From assembly GCA_038316335.1 (NCBI GenBank), contig JBBQAM010000041.1:1-35804 (forward strand): DNA of 35,804 bases, written 5' to 3'. The notes below the pieces were generated by a model that did not search any database, was not told the DNA's origin, and saw only the letters and a list, made by a program, of their open reading frames with translations. The stretch is from JALHST01 sp038316335. GTDB taxonomy: Bacteria > Bacteroidota > Bacteroidia > Flavobacteriales > Flavobacteriaceae. Positions 24,907-32,806 of the stretch are shown in pieces. Within the stretch, counting starts at the first letter, position 1. Every line of letters starts with the position of its first letter. A program made the position numbers and the translations under genes.

Positions 24907-26633
24907 GCAAAAAACTCGGCCAACTTGCTGCCACGGCCATCTGCGGCAATGATATAAGTTCTTCGTGTCTCTACGTTTCGGCATTAGCCATTGTCTATTC
25001 AGGACAATATGCATGGGCAGCATTACTGATGGTAGCAGCGGTACTTTTCCTATTCCGACGAATATATGGCGAGGTTGTTGGTGCATTGCCCTTAAACGGA
25101 GGCGCCTACAATGCCTTGCTGAATACCACCAAAAAATCCACGGCTTCTTTAGCGGCTACCCTTACCATCCTATCATACATGGCGACGGCCGTCATATCGG
25201 CCAGCGAAGCTATTAAATATGCTGATAGTCTGTTGGGTTTCTTGCCGATCATAGCGGTAACAATAGGCCTTTTGCTACTTTTTATGGGGTTGGTGATATT
25301 GGGTATCGGCGAATCCTCGAAAGTAGCTATTGCGATTTTTATTTTTCACCTAAGCTCCTTGGTAGTCTTATGCACTTTTTGCGGATATCATTTTATAGAG
25401 CATGGTTTCGACACACTCATTGCAAACTTCCAACGTCCTGTAGAAGGCGGCATAATTACGGCCTTATTCTTCGGATTTTCCGCGGCCATGTTGGGGATTA
25501 GCGGTTTTGAGAGTTCTGCCAACTATGTAGAGGAACAAGAGAGCGGGGTATTTCCAAAGACCTTGCGGAATATGTGGATTGTGGTTACCATCTTTAACCC
25601 ATTGATCGCCTTTCTTGCTTTGGCGATTATCCCGATTTCCGAAATTAACATCAATCAGGAGGCCTTGTTGTCGTATATGGGCAACATATCGGGCGGCAAC
25701 TGGCTTTCAATTTTGGTGGGTATCGATGCGGCTTTGGTATTAAGCGGTGCCGTTTTGACTTCCTACGTCGGGGTGGGTGGCCTGATGGAACGAATGGCCC
25801 TTGACCGCGTATTGCCCAAATTTGTTTTAAAGAAGACCAAAGGGGGCACCTCCTATCGCATTTTTATCCTGTTTTTTATTCTATGTACATCCGTTTTATT
25901 GGTTACCGAAGGCAATCTTGCAAAACTGGCCGGCGTCTATACCATTGCCTTCTTATCGGTGATGGTGCTTTTCGGTATTGGTAATTTTTTACTTAAAATC
26001 AATAGGTCTCGCTTACCGCGGCCTGAAAGATCGACATGGCTCGGGCTGATCATCGCCATTGTGGCCATAGTAATAGCCCTTCTTGGAAATATTATATTGA
26101 ACCCTAGCTATTTAGGAATCTTTATCGAATATCTTATACCTACTTCGATTGTAGTTTTATTTATGTTGCGAAAGAACGATATCCTCAAGGTAGTACTGTT
26201 TTTCTTGAATTACATTACTCCTAAAAAAAGTGATTTCTTTAATAACATGAACCGCAAAATAGATATCGCCATTAAGCGTTTGAATTCCCAGCAGTTTGTG
26301 TTTTTTACAAATAAGGATGATGTAGCTACCTTGAACAAAGTTCTGCAGTATATTACCGACAACGAGGACACCAAACGCCTAAAAATCGTGGCGGTCTTAA
26401 ACGAAACCATACAGATCTCCCCCAGCCTAAAAACGGATATTGAGGTACTAGACAGGGCCTATCCTAATATCCATATCGAGTTTGTTGAGGAGCATGGGGT
26501 GTTCGGGCCGGAAAAAATCAAAGAACTATCAAAGAAATGGCACATTCCCATAAACTTCATGTTCATCGGCTCACCAGGTGATAAATTTCCGTATCGAATA
26601 CAGCAATTGGGCGACGTGCGACTGATTATTTGA
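24903..26633 (+). CDS. APC-family permease with C-terminal cytosolic domain
   Basis: A 576-residue protein: about 12 membrane helices (residues about 10-425) of the APC amino acid permease superfamily, followed by a soluble tail of about 145 residues. The N-terminal AICGNDISSSCLYVSAL takes the place of the usual TM1 glycine motif, GEVVGALPLNGGAYN is the TM3 entry, and GFESSANYVEE lies in the sixth helix region. The tail alternates strands and helices (FVFFTNKDD, LKIVAVLNE, INFMFIGSP) and looks like a Rossmann-type, UspA-like sensing domain, as in some related bacterial transporters. The substrate is unknown. It is a separate paralogue from the permease at 406, which has no such tail. Confidence 0.85.
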   Translation: MSKKLGQLAATAICGNDISSSCLYVSALAIVYSGQYAWAALLMVAAVLFLFRRIYGEVVGALPLNGGAYNALLNTTKKSTASLAATLTILSYMATAVISASEAIKYADSLLGFLPIIAVTIGLLLLFMGLVILGIGESSKVAIAIFIFHLSSLVVLCTFCGYHFIEHGFDTLIANFQRPVEGGIITALFFGFSAAMLGISGFESSANYVEEQESGVFPKTLRNMWIVVTIFNPLIAFLALAIIPISEININQEALLSYMGNISGGNWLSILVGIDAALVLSGAVLTSYVGVGGLMERMALDRVLPKFVLKKTKGGTSYRIFILFFILCTSVLLVTEGNLAKLAGVYTIAFLSVMVLFGIGNFLLKINRSRLPRPERSTWLGLIIAIVAIVIALLGNIILNPSYLGIFIEYLIPTSIVVLFMLRKNDILKVVLFFLNYITPKKSDFFNNMNRKIDIAIKRLNSQQFVFFTNKDDVATLNKVLQYITDNEDTKRLKIVAVLNETIQISPSLKTDIEVLDRAYPNIHIEFVEEHGVFGPEKIKELSKKWHIPINFMFIGSPGDKFPYRIQQLGDVRLII

Positions 26634-26641
26634 TCCCGACC

Positions 26642-26668
26642 ACCGCAATACATTTTTGGGTTTGCGGT
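26642..26668 (+). terminator. Weak terminator candidate after the APC permease
   Basis: ACCGCAA (26642-26648) pairs with TTGCGGT (26662-26668) around a 13-base loop, nine bases after the permease stop. The following sequence is only moderately T-rich, so termination strength is uncertain. Confidence 0.3.
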
Positions 26669-26805
26669 ATTGGTAGTATTTCTCTTACATCCTGAGAACC
26701 TAAAAAAACACGCTGATCCCACCTATCCAAAAAGGCACAAATAGCCGACATTGATTTAAGGATGTGGCAACTGCTTAGCAATTGAAGCTTCCTAATGAAT
26801 CATAA

Positions 26806-26836
26806 TTGTCAAATCACCTTTATATACATACCTTTC
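26806..26836 (+). promoter_or_regulatory. Candidate Bacteroidota promoter of the OYE gene
   Basis: TTG (26806-26808), 20-base spacer, TACCTTTC (26829-26836), one base off TAnnTTTG; ATG follows 20 bases later after an A-run. Good spacing, assigned by eye. Confidence 0.45.
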
Positions 26837-26855
26837 GAAAAAAAAAGCAAAAAGC

Positions 26856-27920
26856 ATGAAAAAAATACTGACTCCTTATCAGCAAAAGGGCTTAAAATTC
26901 AAAAACCATATCGTAATGGCCCCTATGACCAGAAGTAGGGCTATTGACAACATTCCGAACGACCTGATGGCCGAATATTATGGCCAAAGAAGTGGCGCAG
27001 GTTTGATTGTTACCGAAGGTACTGCACCTTCGCCAGAGGCATTAGGATACCCCCGTATTCCAGGTATTTTTAATCTTGCACAGATAGTAGGTTGGAAAAA
27101 AATCACAGATACCGTACATCGCCATAACAGTAAAATATTTCTACAACTAATGCATACGGGTCGTGTCGGAAATATTCTGAATCTCCCAAAAGGGGAACAT
27201 CTTATCGGGCCATCGAATCAAAAGGTCTCAGGACAAATTTATACAGACGCCGAAGGCATGCAGGAATATTCCGAACCTGTAGCCTTGACGACCCAAGGAG
27301 TATACGACCTCATCAAAAGTTTTGTAACGGCCAGTGAGAATGCCATCAAGGCAGGCTTTGACGGGGTAGAATTACACGCTGCCCATGGCTACATTCTCGA
27401 GCAATTTTTAAACCCCCATGTCAACAACAGGACCGATGATTTTGGAGGTAGTATTCCCAAACGCTGTAAATTGATCGTTGAAGTCACCAGGCAGGTGGCA
27501 AATGCTATTGGTAAGGACAAGGTCGGAATTCGTTTTTCGCCTTTTTCAACATTCAATGATATGCCAGCCTACGACAAGGAAGAAGTACACCAGACCTACA
27601 GTTTATTGGCGAAAGAAATGGAAGAAATCGGTATTGCCTATCTCCATTTATCGGCCAACCCTGACATACCTCAAAAAACCTATGATGCCTTGCGTAAAAA
27701 TTTCACTAACACCATGATCCTTTGCAACGGGCTCACTCCTAAAAAAGCGGAAGATGCCTTGAATGGGGGGTTTGCAGATTTGGTCGCCTTCGCACGAAAC
27801 TTTATGGCCAATCCCGATTTGGTAGCGCGTATTGAGAAGGAAGCCAATTTGAACGAGGTCGACTATACAACGGCCTATACCCCAGGTCCTAAGGGCTATA
27901 CCGATTACAAGACATTATAA
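26856..27920 (+). CDS. Old Yellow Enzyme family alkene reductase
   Basis: A 354-residue FMN-dependent TIM-barrel ene-reductase of the NemA/OPR type, which reduces C=C bonds activated by carbonyl or nitro groups using NAD(P)H. Visible features: APMTRSRA (about 22-29) at the first strand, FLQLMHTGRVG (95-105), and the active-site VELHAAHGYILEQFL with His174 and His177 for substrate binding and Tyr179 as proton donor, then NNRTDDFGGS and an FMN-phosphate loop near AFARNFMANPDL. The length is normal for the family. Probably a stress-response or detoxification enzyme. It converges on the VIT gene with only 12 bases between stops. Confidence 0.93.
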   Translation: MKKILTPYQQKGLKFKNHIVMAPMTRSRAIDNIPNDLMAEYYGQRSGAGLIVTEGTAPSPEALGYPRIPGIFNLAQIVGWKKITDTVHRHNSKIFLQLMHTGRVGNILNLPKGEHLIGPSNQKVSGQIYTDAEGMQEYSEPVALTTQGVYDLIKSFVTASENAIKAGFDGVELHAAHGYILEQFLNPHVNNRTDDFGGSIPKRCKLIVEVTRQVANAIGKDKVGIRFSPFSTFNDMPAYDKEEVHQTYSLLAKEMEEIGIAYLHLSANPDIPQKTYDALRKNFTNTMILCNGLTPKKAEDALNGGFADLVAFARNFMANPDLVARIEKEANLNEVDYTTAYTPGPKGYTDYKTL

Positions 27921-27932
27921 GTAACGAAGGAT

Positions 27933-28619
27933 TTATTTTGTAAACAACTGGGCCACAAAAAAGGCGGCAGCAGCGGCAACTACCCCTATGAACATTACCT
28001 TGACCGCCCCTTTTAAAGGGGGCTGACCGGTAACCTTGCTTTTAAAATATCCAAATATCAACAGACAGACTACGGTCAATGCCGAAGAAAACAAGAGTCC
28101 TGCTTCTGGCGTTTGGGTGAAAATATACCCACAGAGTGGGATAAAACCCCCGATGATGTAGGCACCCCCAATAGTGAGCGCACTATTCCTAGCACGATTT
28201 AAACTAGGACGCTCCAGCCCCAATTCGAATTTCATCATAAAATCGACCCATTTAACTTTGTCCTTAGCCAATTCCTCAACGATCAAGGTCTGAGATTGCT
28301 CACTGAGGCCATAATCGGCAAAGATTTCCCTGACTTCTTCCTTCTCCTTCTCCGGCAAATTTTCGACCTCATCAAATTCGCGCTTGAGTTCGGAATCATA
28401 ATGTTCGATTTCCGTTTTCCCGGCCAGGTATCCTCCTAAGCCCATTGCGATAGAACCTGCGACGATTTCGGCAATGCCCGCGGTGATAATAATCGCATTG
28501 GAAGCAACTGCGGCACTCAAGCCTGCCGCAAGTGCAAAAGGCACGGTAAGCCCATCAGACATTCCAATCACCATATCGGTAATAAAATCAGAGTTTTTTA
28601 GATGTTTTTCTTGGTGCAT
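27933..28619 (-). CDS. VIT1/CCC1 family metal transporter
   Basis: A 228-residue member of the VIT1/CCC1 family, which moves Fe2+ or Mn2+ out of the cytosol. The first helix region holds the family pattern DMVIGMSDGLTVPFALAAGL, and helix 2 has EIVAGSIAMGLGGYLAGKTE. The cytosolic helical metal-binding domain lies between helices 2 and 3 and is rich in Glu (about residues 68-125), followed by three more helices for five in total. It starts 34 bases after the DUF481-type gene stop, so the two are probably one transcript. Substrate iron versus manganese cannot be told. Confidence 0.9.
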   Translation of the reverse strand: MHQEKHLKNSDFITDMVIGMSDGLTVPFALAAGLSAAVASNAIIITAGIAEIVAGSIAMGLGGYLAGKTEIEHYDSELKREFDEVENLPEKEKEEVREIFADYGLSEQSQTLIVEELAKDKVKWVDFMMKFELGLERPSLNRARNSALTIGGAYIIGGFIPLCGYIFTQTPEAGLLFSSALTVVCLLIFGYFKSKVTGQPPLKGAVKVMFIGVVAAAAAFFVAQLFTK

Positions 28620-28653
28620 AGTACGTATTTAAATACCAATAATAGCCTTTGGA

Positions 28654-29424
28654 TTATTCTTTAAATTTCAAATTCAGTCCCAATGTTAAAGCGTTGTCCA
28701 GGTATTTTAGGTTCCCAGGGGGGGTACTATCATATCGGGTACTTAGTGACGTGATCAATTCAAGGTGATCGGTCAAGGCAACGATCAAATTGAAATCGTT
28801 CAGAATCCGATAATCGGTAACCAGTTTCACACTCGGTTGATAATAAATGACGTTATTGATCTTCACGAGTTTGTTCAATTTCCATCGTACACTGTTTACA
28901 TAGGTAATCCGAATATCTTTAACATGATTTGGCTCCCCAATCAATAATTTGGAAGTATTCAAGATTTCAGCTTCCCGCATCAGACCCAATTCCATATCCA
29001 AGCCAAAACTATCTTTGGCCACCAACCCATATCGAAGCCCCGCACCAAATAATTGCCTCCTATTGACCAACAAGACCCTATTGAACTGCAATTGATAAAA
29101 TTCGAACGTTTTAAGCCGCTTGGAAAGTTTATAATTATGTCGAAAGTGCAAAAAGCCTCCATCTAATATTTCATTTTCAGAATTCGATAAGAAACTATAT
29201 CCCCCAAAAAATTTGTACTCGTTTTTTTTTCGCAATAAAATAATGGCCGGGGCTATATCCCATTGGTTCGTGTTTGAGTTTCCACGTGTTCCATTATAAG
29301 ATAATGCAAGTGCATAAATCGTAGAGTCGGCAACTTCGATCAGTCTTTCGGCATTGATAATGGTTTGGCCATAACCAGCACTGGTTATGAAGTATATAAC
29401 CAGTACATAAAACGTAATCTTCAT
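28654..29424 (-). CDS. DUF481-type outer-membrane beta-barrel protein
   Basis: A 256-residue exported protein with a signal peptide (cut near GYGQT, residue 19) and about ten to twelve alternating amphipathic strands, ending in a charged-aromatic strand LGLNLKFKE, as expected for a small outer-membrane barrel. The pattern (YALALSYNGTRGNSNTNQW at the start, LGAGLRYG-like strands and the YDSTPPGNLKYLDNALTLGL end) fits the DUF481/YdiY family. Function is unknown. Shares strand and close spacing with the VIT-family transporter gene downstream, which hints at a role in metal stress, but this is only context. Confidence 0.7.
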   Translation of the reverse strand: MKITFYVLVIYFITSAGYGQTIINAERLIEVADSTIYALALSYNGTRGNSNTNQWDIAPAIILLRKKNEYKFFGGYSFLSNSENEILDGGFLHFRHNYKLSKRLKTFEFYQLQFNRVLLVNRRQLFGAGLRYGLVAKDSFGLDMELGLMREAEILNTSKLLIGEPNHVKDIRITYVNSVRWKLNKLVKINNVIYYQPSVKLVTDYRILNDFNLIVALTDHLELITSLSTRYDSTPPGNLKYLDNALTLGLNLKFKE

Positions 29425-29530
29425 CGGCTATTGCTTCTATGGGCGATGGCCTAAAAGTAAGAACAAATTCGTGCCTTAACCTTGGGTAATTACAAATAAT
29501 ACGCGCTTATATCTTAATTACTAAACATGT

Positions 29531-29992
29531 TCATTTCATCATTTCAGCCGTTTTCATGCCCTTTTTTTCGATCATCTTAAGGGATGATGCCATGCAGACC
29601 TTGCTCATGAGACCATTTTCGGTCATCATGTGAAGCATAGTTCCCATCATGGCACCATTTTTTGACATGTTTGCCATCATATCCTTATCGCCCATCATTT
29701 GCTCCATCATTTTTTGCTTCATGTCAGTATCCTGCATCATCATTTGCAAACCGCCACCATGCATCATGTTGCCCATCATTTGTTGATTATTTTGCATCAT
29801 TTGCATGGCATGTTCATTGTTCTGAATCGACTCCATAAATGCCATCATATTGTCATGGCTACTTGAAATCGCATTGAAAAGTTCGATTTTGATTTCTTGA
29901 TTTTGAAGCAGGGCATTCACATCCGTTTTTTGGTTACAACCGCTTAAAATAATCGACCCAAGACTAAAAAATAACAGTGATATATTTTTCAT
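29531..29992 (-). CDS. Methionine-rich lipoprotein, possible copper binding
   Basis: A 153-residue protein with a lipoprotein signal (lipobox ILSGC, Cys19). By my count 33 residues are methionine, about one in five, mostly in MM pairs spaced by a few polar residues (for example MMGNMMHGGG, QMMMQDTDM, MMEQMMGDKDMM), plus His and one further Cys. Methionine clusters in extracytoplasmic proteins are known to bind Cu(I) or Ag(I). No fold family is recognised; the core is predicted helical. It follows the haem-motif barrel gene by 66 bases on the same strand and is likely co-transcribed with it and the cytochrome c. Confidence 0.75.
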   Translation of the reverse strand: MKNISLLFFSLGSIILSGCNQKTDVNALLQNQEIKIELFNAISSSHDNMMAFMESIQNNEHAMQMMQNNQQMMGNMMHGGGLQMMMQDTDMKQKMMEQMMGDKDMMANMSKNGAMMGTMLHMMTENGLMSKVCMASSLKMIEKKGMKTAEMMK

Positions 29993-30058
29993 TTTTTCTT
30001 ATATTCTAATTGTTGATAGTACGTAATGCATTCCCAAATATATAGGTTACGAAACGAA

Positions 30059-31444
30059 TTAAAATGCAAACCACAGCTGTAAATACAGCATATTATTATC
30101 CCCCGCATTTCGCCCTGAACCATCATAATTATTACTAGCGCCATTAAACTTATTATACGCGAAATATTGAAGGGATACTTGTATGTTCTCCCAGGGTAAA
30201 TAGTCAAACTCGGTTCGAACCCCGTTGCTATCTGGAACGCCCAGGTTGCTGCCAAAAACGGCCTCTGGGGCATACAAGCCCGTATCGGTCGATCCCGTGG
30301 TCGCAAAGTACCCCAGGGTGAAGTTTACCCTTGGTTTGAGATAAATGCTGCCATCGATATTGAATTTATTCAAATCATTTCTGAGATTTTGGCTATCGCC
30401 GGCATCAAACGATGCGTTCAATTTTTGGTTTTCATTGATGTAGGAGGAATGCAGTGTAAGCTGGCCATTTTTCAATTGATGCTCAAATTGCAGATCAAAG
30501 GCCACATCGGTATACTTATTGGTAATACCTGTCACCCCCACCGGATACAACTTGGTGGCGATTCCGAACGTACCCACCTCTAAATACGATTTGCCAAACT
30601 GACGCTGCAAGGCGGCCCTCCAATAGGGAGAGGTGCCATTTACCGCCCCATTTACCGAAGAATCAGGGGGCAAGGCCGTACCCAATTGTGCGGTTCTGTA
30701 ACCGGCCAATTCAAGATACAGTAAATCATTGATCATGGTATAGGCCCCGAGCCCGGCGACCATTCCACCCAAGTTCTCAATGATGGTGCCCGCCCCAGGG
30801 GTCGGCGCGACTCCCGAGGAAGTATAGGGGTAACCCCATGCCGGGGTGGTATTCCATAGATCCGAAACTGTTGGGTTGTTATTTAATGTGAAACCGTAGG
30901 TAAAAGGTATCTTACCATTGCTTTGATCCGCATAGCGTATATCGGTATTGTCCAAACCGATGGTACCTGAACCATTGTCAAGGGTCAATTGTATAAAGGA
31001 TCCCATTTTAGGGCTGATCTGGCCCCCATAGAACAAGCTTAATTGCTGCGGAAATTCGAAGTTGTTGTTCTGGGTATCCGGTATTTTCGTGTCGATATTG
31101 GTATAACCGGTTTGGAACATCGCTGACAATGGGGAAATGCCCAAAATCTTTAAATAATCCTTTATGGCCTTGGTCTCTTCGTCGGTTACCTGATCGTCAA
31201 TGGTCTTGGCCGTAGTAAGCACGTATCCATTTAATTTAAAATCCCTTCCAAAAGCCGTAAGTTGGGGAAATACCGTATGGCAAACGGCACAAGCCATACC
31301 GGTTTGCCGGGCATAACTGGGAATGGCAAAGGCATTTTTTGGAAATAATAGTAGCATGAACAGTACCCCTAGCCATAGGCTATATCTTTTTTTTGAGGAG
31401 CACACGAATTCGGCAATTCTTTCAATAAATAAAGTCACTTTCAT
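30059..31444 (-). CDS. Outer-membrane barrel with N-terminal haem c motif
   Basis: A 461-residue exported protein. A signal peptide (cut near NAFAIP, residue 40) is followed at once by a single CxxCH haem c site, ACAVCH (Cys52, Cys55, His56), and TAFGRDFKLNGY. The remaining roughly 400 residues alternate polar and hydrophobic positions like an outer-membrane porin (for example SFIQLTLDNGSG, LSLFYGGQIS) and end in a terminal aromatic residue (LYLQLWFAF), the sign for BAM insertion. ATG 31444 is used; TTG 31450 is in frame but less likely. The cytochrome c gene ends 51 bases upstream. Function is not established: possible haem-tethered channel or electron-transfer barrel. Confidence 0.75.
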   Translation of the reverse strand: MKVTLFIERIAEFVCSSKKRYSLWLGVLFMLLLFPKNAFAIPSYARQTGMACAVCHTVFPQLTAFGRDFKLNGYVLTTAKTIDDQVTDEETKAIKDYLKILGISPLSAMFQTGYTNIDTKIPDTQNNNFEFPQQLSLFYGGQISPKMGSFIQLTLDNGSGTIGLDNTDIRYADQSNGKIPFTYGFTLNNNPTVSDLWNTTPAWGYPYTSSGVAPTPGAGTIIENLGGMVAGLGAYTMINDLLYLELAGYRTAQLGTALPPDSSVNGAVNGTSPYWRAALQRQFGKSYLEVGTFGIATKLYPVGVTGITNKYTDVAFDLQFEHQLKNGQLTLHSSYINENQKLNASFDAGDSQNLRNDLNKFNIDGSIYLKPRVNFTLGYFATTGSTDTGLYAPEAVFGSNLGVPDSNGVRTEFDYLPWENIQVSLQYFAYNKFNGASNNYDGSGRNAGDNNMLYLQLWFAF

Positions 31445-31495
31445 AATCAATAGTTTAGTTTAAAAGGTTTTTTACATGGTTCGATTTTAATACGC

Positions 31496-31909
31496 TTACT
31501 TTTTCGCTTCAAGTTCGCGGATGTAGTTGATCAATTTCCAGCGTTGATCCTCCGAAAGCATGTCTTTATACGATGCCATTGGGGGTTTGCCTTCCGTGAT
31601 TTTCCAGAAAAGGGCTCCATCGGTTTGATTGGCGATGCTCAATGCCAAAAAATTGGCCGGGGTCGGATTCAAACTCACCCCACCACCCCCTTTGCCATCA
31701 CCCTTTCTTCCGTGACAAATCGCGCACATTTGGTTGAACATTGATTGCCCTTCGGCCGTTGCACTGGCATTCCCTGCAAAAGGGTTCTTCATGTCGTTGG
31801 CGGATTTTGGGGCGACCCATTCCTGCCATTTTGCCTCTTGACTGTGCGCCGCGTTCGTTACGATAAAAACAAAACCGATTATCAGTAACCATAATTTTCT
31901 TCCTTTCAT
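31496..31909 (-). CDS. Class I monohaem cytochrome c
   Basis: A 137-residue exported protein with a signal peptide (cut near AHSQEA, residue 23) and a class I cytochrome c domain: haem site MCAICH (Cys62, Cys65, His66) followed by GRKGDGKGGGG, the distal ligand Met111 in GKPPMASYKDML, and the C-terminal helix RWKLINYIREL. It should be a periplasmic single-haem electron carrier, loaded by the cytochrome c maturation machinery (not in this window). It is the first gene of the likely cytochrome, haem-barrel and Met-rich lipoprotein operon; an 18-bp palindrome (31962-31979) lies 53 bases upstream. Confidence 0.9.
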   Translation of the reverse strand: MKGRKLWLLIIGFVFIVTNAAHSQEAKWQEWVAPKSANDMKNPFAGNASATAEGQSMFNQMCAICHGRKGDGKGGGGVSLNPTPANFLALSIANQTDGALFWKITEGKPPMASYKDMLSEDQRWKLINYIRELEAKK

Positions 31910-32351
31910 TCCCTTACCAATTAATTTGCGGTATAAAATTAATAATCAAATTGTTAGTGAAGTGCTACCTAGGTAGCACCTCCATGTATTTATTTGGTTT
32001 ATTTCGCATTAAACAAGGTAGTGCCATAATAAATTGAAAAATATGATGGATATCACATAGAAACCGAATGGCAAACAAATTAATGGCAGCCCGGTAATCA
32101 AAAAAATTAGCTAATTAACCGCAAAAGGAAGGGTAGGTAGATTTAAATGGCGGTTTATAGGGAAGACCCAGACCCAAAAGAGAAAGGTACTGCCTGCTAC
32201 ACACGGAATCCTTGGGAATTTAAATTTTTTAGGTCAGTCTCCAAATGAGTAATTAAACCATTTTTATTTCGAAAAGTGCTATTTTAATAGTAATTTAACC
32301 GGAGCGTGTTCTTTAAATTCGTCAAAGTATGCACTTAATAAAAATCGAATT
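31910..32351. other. Divergent intergenic region between cytochrome c and a small secreted protein gene
   Basis: 442 bases with no credible gene; one 33-codon ORF from about 32148 is not convincing. It holds the promoters of both flanking genes, but I could not place a clear TTG/TAnnTTTG pair on either side. The main feature is the perfect palindrome at 31962-31979. A shorter palindrome AATTTAAATT is near 32218. Confidence 0.5.
31962..31979. promoter_or_regulatory. 18-bp perfect palindrome, candidate operator
   Basis: GTGCTACCTAGGTAGCAC is a perfect dyad with no spacer, 53 bases upstream of the cytochrome c ATG. Lack of a loop and a following T-run argues against a terminator, and position favours a binding site for a dimeric regulator of the redox operon. 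Confidence 0.5.
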
Positions 32352-32687
32352 ATGAAAAAGCTGATTCTGTTAGGTTTTCTGTCATTCTGTATGCATATGG
32401 CCATAGGACAGGAGGCTGAAAGTAGCACTAAAAAAGCGGTCGCCACTTATAATGGCTATTCTACCGAAGGGTATTACTTTACGAATGAATTGGATCAGGG
32501 ACCCTTGCGCTTCGATAAAATAATGCCAGAGGTATTGCAACACTTTGATTTGAAGGATGAATTGTACAAGGGAGAGACCTTTCGGGTTAATTATACCATT
32601 AAAACCGTGGGCAATAAGGATGAACTTACCATTCTCAGCCTTGAAAAAATCGATTATGATACTGACGACGACGACGGTGGTCAGTAG
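32352..32687 (+). CDS. Small secreted protein of unknown function
   Basis: A 111-residue protein with a clear signal peptide (MKKLILLGFLSFCMHMAIG-QEA, cut near residue 20). The mature part of about 90 residues is mostly beta-strand, with YNGYSTEGYYFTN at the start and FRVNYTIKTVG in the middle, and ends in an acidic tail DYDTDDDDGGQ that could bind a cation. No family recognised. It is transcribed away from the cytochrome operon, sharing the 442-base divergent region, and converges on tamL with 119 bases between, in which no hairpin terminator is apparent. Confidence 0.7.
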   Translation: MKKLILLGFLSFCMHMAIGQEAESSTKKAVATYNGYSTEGYYFTNELDQGPLRFDKIMPEVLQHFDLKDELYKGETFRVNYTIKTVGNKDELTILSLEKIDYDTDDDDGGQ

Positions 32688-32806
32688 TTTTATAAAGCAC
32701 TCATTATTTACATCGATTTAACTGTCGGAGGGTATCGTCGGGTTTCGGCTAATCTCCTGATTTTTGGGCTTATCTAAGAAGGATCACCAAGTATTTAGGT
32801 TATTCC

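Noticed and set aside
26856..27920. HAAHGY active site of the OYE protein as an unusual substitution
   Set aside because: His-His-Tyr in this position is common in NemA/OPR-type reductases.
29600..29830. Repeated CAT-rich units resembling a tandem repeat or CRISPR-like array
   Set aside because: The pattern is the minus-strand coding of methionine clusters in the Met-rich lipoprotein; there are no regular repeats and spacers.
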